NCBI RefSeq assembly: GCF_013177695.1
Contig: NZ_WOEY01000134.1
Span: 124,001 to 188,000, forward strand
DNA: 64,000 bases
From: Paraburkholderia solitsugae
GTDB lineage: Bacteria > Pseudomonadota > Gammaproteobacteria > Burkholderiales > Burkholderiaceae
Direction: 5' to 3'
Made by a program: the position numbers and the translations under genes
The notes under the pieces: model-generated
What the model saw: the letters and a program-made list of their open reading frames with translations, nothing else
What the model was told of the DNA's origin: nothing
Databases searched by the model: none
Shown here: piece by piece, positions 58,392 to 64,000 of the stretch
Layout of the letters: every line of letters begins with the position of its first letter
Numbering within the stretch: position 1 is the first letter of the stretch

Positions 58392-60648
58392 GCTCTGAAG
58401 GGCTGTCCCATAGCACCTGTCCGACCGTTCCGACGGACATCATTTTCACAATATCCGCCGCGCCGTATCCGAGTTCTTGAAGAATCTCCTGTGCATTGGC
58501 CCCCGGTGCCGGAGCCGCCGCGAGTTCTGGCAACGGGGAGCCATCGAAATGGAACCAGGTCGGCCGCAGATTGAAAGCAGGAAGAGCGCCCGAGGAGGTC
58601 TTGAAGGCAACGTCCGCACAAGGGTTCCCTCGATGTCGAGCCTTGAGTTCGGCGATCGATTGCACCGGTGCCGCGATGATTCCGGCGGACTTGGCTGCGG
58701 TCAGCGCTTCCGCCACGGTTAGTTCGGAAATGCCGGGGATATGGGTATCGGCCGGCTCGACGCAAATCCAGCCGTCCTTGACCTGCCGCAAGCAGTTTGC
58801 CGTCCCGACCGGTGCGGGCGTTACTTGGAACGAAGCCTGAATGAAGCTCGCGGCGCTGGCGAGGGACGTGTCGACCCAGTCGCCGCCCCGTTCAGAACGC
58901 CTTTCGCGGGCGAAGAGAGCGACGATCGCTCCGAAAGCCGCAATGTACCCGGTGAGATAGTCGACACAGGACGCTAGCCCGTGCAACTCGGGCGCATCGG
59001 AAGAGCCGAATCTGGCCATGATTCCGGTCGCGGCCTGCAAGAGCGGGTCGTACCCAGGGTAGTCGTCGAGGCTGCCCGGCCGTTCGCCTTTGAAGGCGCT
59101 CAGTTGCACGGCAATGGCATCGGGATTGAGCCGCGCGAGACCGGCCCGATCGAGACCCAATCGCTCCATGACCGGGTCGAGTTTATTGAACACGACAAAA
59201 TCAGCCTGTGCTACCAACCGTCTGAGGATCTCTCGCCCGTCTTCCTGTCGCAGATTGAGGAGAATGCTTCGCTTTCCTTGGGAGAGTTCGCTCGGCCAGA
59301 CCACGGTTACCGCTGGCACATGCTCGGGCTGTGTGGAGTCAACTTTGATGACCTCGGCGCCGAGTTCAGCCAGCATCCGGCCGCAAGCCGGCCCGGCAAT
59401 GACGTTGGCGAGATCGACGACGCGCATGCCGGCTAGGGGAGCAGCCGATTTTGCCGCTTCCTTTGCGGTTGCCGACTGTGAAGCCGGCAATGAAGTTTTT
59501 CCGGTCGTGCCGATGTGCAGAGCCGGATAGGGTTTGGCGGAAGCCAGTCGAACGGCACGCCCGAGTTGCGGCCAGTCGCAACCGCCAACTGTCTCGACGA
59601 TTCCGGACTGCCTTGCATGATCTGACGCGCGCCACTCGTCGAAATCGCGAACCATAGCGCAGGGAATGTTGGCCTCGCCAAGGATGCGCTCCCACTCCTC
59701 GGCCGACTTGCGGGCGACGGCGGCAGCAATCAGTTCAGCCAATTTGGCGCGAAGCGGCAAACGCAGATTCTGCGCCACGGCGATATTGTGATCGGCGAAC
59801 TCAGCGTTAGCTGGATCATAGATCGGGAGGTCGACCACCCCCAAGGCCTGCATGTCCTCCCAGATCCCGAGCGTCTCAAGCAGTCGCCGAGCGTAATCAC
59901 GATGAATGACGCTGAGAAACATGACCTGGCGATCGTCGGCGGCAGGATAGCAGGCAAACAAGGGGTTCATCTGGCGTTTGAGCCATTCGAAATAAGCCTT
60001 GTCGGCACGGGCCTTGTCGACGTGCGTAGCCAGTTCGGGAGGCAGCGAAATAATAGGACCGGTCTTCAGATGCTCAGGAACGCCCGCAACCTCCAGCGCC
60101 AGCGCGCCGACCGAAGACAGGCCAGCAGCCAGACGCGAAATGACGATATCCCGACCGGCATCGTACCGGAGGCGGTCCATCAGAGCCGCTCCGACGGCTG
60201 TCGCACCGAGGACGCCGGCATAGACCGAGCACAGTGGCACGGGGGTGTAAAGGACGTTGTCGCCGAGCAGACTTCGGGTCATCGCCAGATCGGTATAGAA
60301 GCCCGAGACCGCCTTGAGGATGTCGTCACCAACCTCGTCCGGGAAAGGATAGGCGGTTTCACCGGGAAGGACGGCTGTAACGGCGAGACGGATTTGCCCG
60401 TGAGTTCTATCGCCACTATCGGTGCCGTCACGGATTACCACGTCGGCCCCCGCCGAGCAAGCAGGTTCCGCACCGGCATGAATATGCTTGCCGCGGTCCA
60501 GATACGCGTCCAGGGGCGCGGGCTCGCCGCCTTCGCGGCAAACGATTACGGTTGCGCCTTGATCCGCCAGCAGCAGGCCCGCCAACCGGCCTGCCATTCC
60601 AGTGCTGCATTCGACGACCGAGATTCCCGACAAAGGCAAAAGCGACAT
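58375..60648 (-). CDS. Fused double-domain CaiB/BaiF-type CoA-transferase
   Basis: A 757-residue protein with two tandem family III CoA-transferase domains. Domain 1 (about 1-375) has GMAGRLAGLLLADQGATVIV and DILKAVSGFYTDLAMTRSLL. Domain 2 (about 395-757) has VVDLANVIAGPACGRMLAEL, GAEVIKVDSTQPEH, NLRQEDGREILRRLVAQADF and YDPLLQAATGIMARFG, which carries the catalytic Asp. Such fused proteins transfer CoA between carboxylic acids; the substrates are unknown. A strong gggagg lies before the ATG. Its 3' end overlaps the AAA/TPR gene by 17 bases. Confidence 0.88.
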   Translation of the reverse strand: MSLLPLSGISVVECSTGMAGRLAGLLLADQGATVIVCREGGEPAPLDAYLDRGKHIHAGAEPACSAGADVVIRDGTDSGDRTHGQIRLAVTAVLPGETAYPFPDEVGDDILKAVSGFYTDLAMTRSLLGDNVLYTPVPLCSVYAGVLGATAVGAALMDRLRYDAGRDIVISRLAAGLSSVGALALEVAGVPEHLKTGPIISLPPELATHVDKARADKAYFEWLKRQMNPLFACYPAADDRQVMFLSVIHRDYARRLLETLGIWEDMQALGVVDLPIYDPANAEFADHNIAVAQNLRLPLRAKLAELIAAAVARKSAEEWERILGEANIPCAMVRDFDEWRASDHARQSGIVETVGGCDWPQLGRAVRLASAKPYPALHIGTTGKTSLPASQSATAKEAAKSAAPLAGMRVVDLANVIAGPACGRMLAELGAEVIKVDSTQPEHVPAVTVVWPSELSQGKRSILLNLRQEDGREILRRLVAQADFVVFNKLDPVMERLGLDRAGLARLNPDAIAVQLSAFKGERPGSLDDYPGYDPLLQAATGIMARFGSSDAPELHGLASCVDYLTGYIAAFGAIVALFARERRSERGGDWVDTSLASAASFIQASFQVTPAPVGTANCLRQVKDGWICVEPADTHIPGISELTVAEALTAAKSAGIIAAPVQSIAELKARHRGNPCADVAFKTSSGALPAFNLRPTWFHFDGSPLPELAAAPAPGANAQEILQELGYGAADIVKMMSVGTVGQVLWDSPSELKTAE

Positions 60649-61019
60649 CTATTCCTCCCATCCTGCATTCATATAAACCTTGGAGGACTATCTGCTCTAG
60701 CCGTTCCCGGCGGAACGTTTGTTACGGTAACATACATCGCCGCACGTGGCGTTTTTCCTTAAAATTCAAGAGGATAGAAGGGGTGAGCGAACGATCGCCG
60801 CCTCGATGTCCAAATGGTCGCCCGCCTTCAAAACCGGCGGCAGCCACTCGATCGAATAATCGGGTACTTCGAACACGGAGTCATCGGGCCGTGCGTGCGC
60901 AGGTAACCGCAAGTCTCTCGCTGACCGAGTACTCTCTCGCCCGCGTGAAAGCAACGTCGCTCCATAGCAGTACTGATGAATAGTTCGGATACTCCCTCCT
61001 TACGCTGATTCGCGCAAGC
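60649..61019. other. Decayed intergenic sequence
   Basis: A minus-strand frame (60766-60954) with DDSVFEVPDYSIEWLPPVLK reads like real protein but has no start and no family I can name; it may be the remains of the gene whose first part is the IclR fragment, or of another gene. The promoter of the CoA-transferase gene should be near 60660-60760. Confidence 0.4.
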
Positions 61020-61165
61020 ACTAGCCGATGCACGGCCGGTTCGTCGAGGCCGGTGCCGCGCATGAGTTGCGGGAGACTGATGCCAGCGCCGAGCGTTCCC
61101 GCCACCGCTCGCAACAGGCGCAGGGCGCGTGAAACGGCCTGCGCTCCAGGTGCGGTCTCCATCAC
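61020..61165 (-). pseudogene. IclR-family regulator, N-terminal fragment
   Basis: The minus strand encodes the start of an IclR regulator: MMETAPGAQAVSRALRLLRA, then ISLPQLMRGTGLDEPAVHRL, the winged helix recognition region. After VLA the family sequence ends and unrelated DNA follows, so the ligand-binding domain is lost. It may have been the regulator of the CoA-transferase gene. From 61166 to 61347 nothing is seen. Confidence 0.75.
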
Positions 61166-61347
61166 GACGCCGCCAGTTCAGATTTTAGGTCGCCGACTCT
61201 GGCATGACTCAAGATGCCGAAACCCGACGACGTGATTACTGTCGACTCGGCACTACTGCAGGACCCGCCGAGTGTAGGCCGAAGCGTGGGGGAAATACCG
61301 ACATAGTCGAGGTCTCCGACACGGTGACGGTAGCGCCGCCCCGTTAT

Positions 61348-62361
61348 CTAGATCCGCGCGTCATCCGGTAACTGATTTGCTGCTTGGGCAGCCGCGACTT
61401 CACCTGGTCGTCTGATTAAGATCTCCGCGACTTGACACGAGGCGAGCGCACAGCAGCCAAAGATTCCTTCGCGCACACGCTTGACTAACGCCAGCGACAA
61501 CGCCGCTTCGCGGTCTACCCCAAACATTTGTCCGAGCAGAACGACAGCCGCCTCCTGCACACCGATACCTGCCGGAATAATGAAAGCCGCGTGTCGGACT
61601 GCCTGGGTAAGCGCTTCGATTGCGACCGCGCCAGCTGGTGAGATTGAATGACCAAGCATTGAAAGCGCCCAGTACGTTTCCAGCGCTCCGAGTGCATAGC
61701 CGGCAAATTGCCACAGAAAGCTGCGAATCAAAAGGCCGCCGCGTGACATCAACGCATCGATATCCGTATCAAGTTGTATACCGTCGATAGCTTGAAGTAA
61801 CGGATTTTCCGCTCCAAGCAAGCGCGCTGCCCAACGTTCTATTGCATGAAAGACGCCCCCACGCCGAACGACAATGAAGGTGACGGCGGGTAGTGCCAAT
61901 GAGAGCCCCACGGCTAGAGCAATGGGCCCGAGTGAATTCTTCATCTCGGTGCAAGCGAGGAGAAGGACCAGACCAATAGCCGAAAACGCATACTGCACCA
62001 TCATTGTCACGAGCACTTCGACGATCACCGACGCACTGACGCTGCTCAGGTTATGCGCCTTCCAGTTCGCAAGTCGGATGCCCACGATTTCGCCGCCAAT
62101 ACTAGCTACCGGTAACAGGCGGCTGACCGCCTCACGCACCGTCGCAATCCACCATAGGAAGAGAAGTGACGTGGACTTACCTAGGAGGGTCCTCCAGCCG
62201 CAGGCGTCTAGTAGCAGTGGAAGAGCGTGTAACGGTACCAGCCAAAGGATGGTCGGCCCGGCCTGCCGGATCGTGTGCACAATGTCGCCGCCGTCGTGCA
62301 ATACAAGATAAAGAAGTAGTGCGATGCCAGCCGGTAGTCCCATCCGTTGCAGCCATTTCAT
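61348..62361 (-). CDS. hpnL: Hopanoid-associated membrane protein HpnL
   Basis: A 337-residue polytopic membrane protein of the lysylphosphatidylglycerol-synthase-transmembrane (AglD/MprF-like flippase domain) family, HpnL subgroup. It has about eight helices: AGIALLLYLVLHDGGDIV, PTILWLVPLHALPLLLDACG, SRLLPVASIGGEIVGIRLA (a family motif), IEALTQAVRHAAFIIPAGIG and VQEAAVVLLGQMFGV. It is thought to move or assist hopanoid lipids between membranes. The ATG at 62361 overlaps the hpnK stop (ATGA), so translation is coupled. Confidence 0.88.
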   Translation of the reverse strand: MKWLQRMGLPAGIALLLYLVLHDGGDIVHTIRQAGPTILWLVPLHALPLLLDACGWRTLLGKSTSLLFLWWIATVREAVSRLLPVASIGGEIVGIRLANWKAHNLSSVSASVIVEVLVTMMVQYAFSAIGLVLLLACTEMKNSLGPIALAVGLSLALPAVTFIVVRRGGVFHAIERWAARLLGAENPLLQAIDGIQLDTDIDALMSRGGLLIRSFLWQFAGYALGALETYWALSMLGHSISPAGAVAIEALTQAVRHAAFIIPAGIGVQEAAVVLLGQMFGVDREAALSLALVKRVREGIFGCCALASCQVAEILIRRPGEVAAAQAANQLPDDARI

Positions 62362-63218
62362 CGGGCATTGTCCCCACAAGCAATTTCAGCAAAGCCAGTA
62401 CAAATCGCACCGGAAGCCGAAATGGCCTTCATCACACGCGGCGATGTCAATGCAGCGAATTCGTCGGCATGCCGGTACGCGCTCATCGCAGGCGTCAGTG
62501 GACCATCACCGAGCGATGCTGGGTGACTGTAGATTTCGCACACACCCTCAGACATGCCGGCTATCGCCTCAAGTATCACCGTCTCGTCCATTTTCCCCGT
62601 TTCGGACATGCCGACCACGTAGTCGTTTCGCGCGATCCCCGCGCGATCGAGTTTCGCCCGGACGAGCGCTACCCAAGGTTTAATCCAAGCCGGGGAGTTT
62701 GCTTCGAACGGCAGGCGCACGGCGCGCATGCCGTATTCCGGCCCGATCTGGAGAATCAGCGACAGGACAGTTGGATGTAAATGGAAGTGCTTGTGAGTAT
62801 TCACGTGGTCGAGCGTGAGCCCAGTTCTGGCGAACGCGTCAAACTGGGCGCGAATTTCCGCAGCGAGCTGTCGACGGACATGCGGCAAGAAGTAGAAGCG
62901 GAAGCCGTCACGCACCATGTTGCGACCGAAGTGGCCTTGCTTATCGACCAAGGCTGGTATTGACTGGCGTAGAAGCGTGGCTGCCCCGTCGGCCAACACA
63001 AGATGAAGACCGACGTGCAGGTCCGGTAGACGTCGCGCACGAGAAACGGCGTCGGCTGCAGCGGGCGCGCTCACCATCAGGCTTGCCGCGGTCAGTACGC
63101 CGTGTCGGTGGGCCTGTTCGGTGGCCTCATTAACACGCACGTCCAAACCGAAATCATCAGCGGTTATGATTAGCCTGCGATGACCAACGCGCGACCTCGT
63201 CGGCTCACTCCTTGGCAT
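62358..63218 (-). CDS. hpnK: Hopanoid biosynthesis protein HpnK (YdjC-type deacetylase)
   Basis: A ~286-residue YdjC/ChbG-family protein. It has the metal/acid-base motif ITADDFGLDVRVNEAT (Asp-Asp near residues 20-25), LHVGLHLVLADG with two His, and THKHFHLHPTV (a His-rich metal site). HpnK removes an acetyl group from the N-acetylglucosamine head group during hopanoid decoration, acting between HpnI and HpnJ. ATG 63218 shares one base with the hpnJ stop (TGATG); an in-frame GTG at 63221 is less likely. It lies between hpnJ and hpnL. Confidence 0.9.
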   Translation of the reverse strand: MPRSEPTRSRVGHRRLIITADDFGLDVRVNEATEQAHRHGVLTAASLMVSAPAAADAVSRARRLPDLHVGLHLVLADGAATLLRQSIPALVDKQGHFGRNMVRDGFRFYFLPHVRRQLAAEIRAQFDAFARTGLTLDHVNTHKHFHLHPTVLSLILQIGPEYGMRAVRLPFEANSPAWIKPWVALVRAKLDRAGIARNDYVVGMSETGKMDETVILEAIAGMSEGVCEIYSHPASLGDGPLTPAMSAYRHADEFAALTSPRVMKAISASGAICTGFAEIACGDNAR

Positions 63219-64000
63219 CACGCTTCGTGGGCGCGTAGGAAGCGGAAGAATTCCACGCCTTCACGCAGGCGCCGTTTCATCATGTCCCAGCTCGTGAGCA
63301 TCTCGCGCAGAATTTCCCAGATCTTCGACGGACGGAAATAGAAGCGCTTATAGAAGTTTTCGAGCTGGTGGTAAATCTCGTCACGCGACAGATGCGGATA
63401 GCCGATCGCCGCGAGCTGCACGCCCGACTTGCTGACGAGGTTGATGACCTTGTTCTCTTCCAGCCAGCCGTTTTCGACCGCCTGGTTGTAGAGCGTCGTG
63501 CCGGGATAGGGAGCCGCGAGCGACACCTGAATCGTATGCGGATTGATTTCCTTCGCATACTTGATGGTCTTCTGGATCGTGTCCTGCGTCTCGCCAGGCA
63601 GGCCGAGAATAAAGGTGCCGTGAATCTTGATGCCGAGCTTGCGGCAATCTTCGCTGAAGCGGCGCGCAATGTCGGTGCGCAGACCCTTCTTGATGTTCAG
63701 GAGAATCTGGTCGTCGCCCGATTCATAGCCCACCAGCAGCAGGCGCAGGCCGTTTTCCTTCATGATCTTCAACGTCGCGTACGGCACGTTCGCCTTCGCA
63801 TTGCACGACCACGTCACACCCAGTTTGCCGAGACCGCGGGCGATCTCCTCGACGCGCGGCTTGAAGTCGGTGAAGGTGTCGTCGTCGAACATGATCTCCT
63901 TGACTTCAGGCATGTTGTCGCGAATCCACTTCACTTCTTCGAGCACGTTCTCGGTCGAACGCGTGCGGTAGCGATGCCCGCCCACCGTTTGCGGCCACAG
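63218..64000 (-). CDS. hpnJ: Radical SAM protein HpnJ, C-terminal part (5' end outside window)
   Basis: The last ~260 residues of HpnJ, a radical SAM enzyme that contracts the glucosamine sugar to a cyclitol in bacteriohopanetetrol cyclitol ether formation. The visible part includes WPQTVGGHRYRTRS (just after the missing iron-sulfur Cys motif), EIMFDDDTFTDF, WSCNAKANVPYATLKIMKEN, LLLVGYESGDDQIL and HGTFILGLPGETQDTIQ, all typical of B12-dependent-style radical SAM relatives. The frame runs off the window edge at 64000. It is the first visible gene of the coupled hpnJ-hpnK-hpnL unit. Confidence 0.92.
   Translation of the reverse strand: MWPQTVGGHRYRTRSTENVLEEVKWIRDNMPEVKEIMFDDDTFTDFKPRVEEIARGLGKLGVTWSCNAKANVPYATLKIMKENGLRLLLVGYESGDDQILLNIKKGLRTDIARRFSEDCRKLGIKIHGTFILGLPGETQDTIQKTIKYAKEINPHTIQVSLAAPYPGTTLYNQAVENGWLEENKVINLVSKSGVQLAAIGYPHLSRDEIYHQLENFYKRFYFRPSKIWEILREMLTSWDMMKRRLREGVEFFRFLRAHEA

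Overview
The window looks like part of a secondary chromosome or megaplasmid of a Burkholderiaceae bacterium, most likely Paraburkholderia or Caballeronia. This is inferred from the Burkholderia-type porin, several DUF4148 signal-peptide proteins, hopanoid genes of the hpnJ-hpnK-hpnL type, and an acetoacetate decarboxylase / 3-hydroxybutyrate dehydrogenase pair. High-GC codon use fits. No rRNA, tRNA, CRISPR array, integrase or replication initiator gene was found.

Region 1 (1-10.1 kb) is an envelope/metal stress block built around an ECF sigma factor and its zinc-finger anti-sigma factor (8728-10052). Seven promoter-like sites share GGAAT, exactly 18 bases, then GTCTA or a close variant. They lie before the sigma gene, before a Tat-exported metallophosphoesterase plus cupredoxin pair, before two DUF4148 genes and one remnant, before a DUF4148 pseudogene, and before a small lipoprotein. 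CopC and YceI proteins lie nearby. I read this as a local ECF regulon.

Region 2 (10.1-15.3 kb) is rearranged. A redox-type adenylate cyclase is split into a C-terminal half on the minus strand and a membrane half on the plus strand, with an IS6-family fragment between them. Next comes a TetR regulator with two matching operators and two short-chain dehydrogenases, then fused remnants of an epimerase, a PucR regulator and an MFS transporter.

Region 3 (15.5-24.3 kb) is an ectoine-degradation cluster: Lrp-type regulator (doeX), transaminase (doeD), semialdehyde dehydrogenase (doeC), an AllA-like protein, a LivK-type solute-binding protein, ectoine hydrolase (doeA) and deacetylase (doeB). The doeB gene carries one in-frame TAA at codon 181. 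Together these genes would take ectoine to aspartate.

Region 4 (24.3-28.9 kb) has a desaturase fragment between 18-bp direct repeats, then an overlapping set made of a zinc-ribbon protein, an unknown small protein, a LuxR solo and an AlkB-like membrane diiron oxygenase, and finally mnmH for tRNA 2-selenouridine.

Region 5 (29.3-52.2 kb) is a conjugative element. It has an AlpA regulator, a ParA ATPase, a full P-type T4SS (virB1-B11) with virD4 split in two ORFs, a primase, an LPD7 protein, a MobC-like accessory protein and a VirD2-like relaxase. Near its right end are HU, a small protein and a SET-domain methyltransferase. Its right end abuts a truncated patatin gene.

Region 6 (52.2-64 kb) holds PHB/ketone-body genes (bdhA, adc), a large AAA/TPR regulator with a degenerate cyclase domain, a fused double CoA-transferase, an IclR fragment, and hpnL, hpnK and the 3' part of hpnJ.
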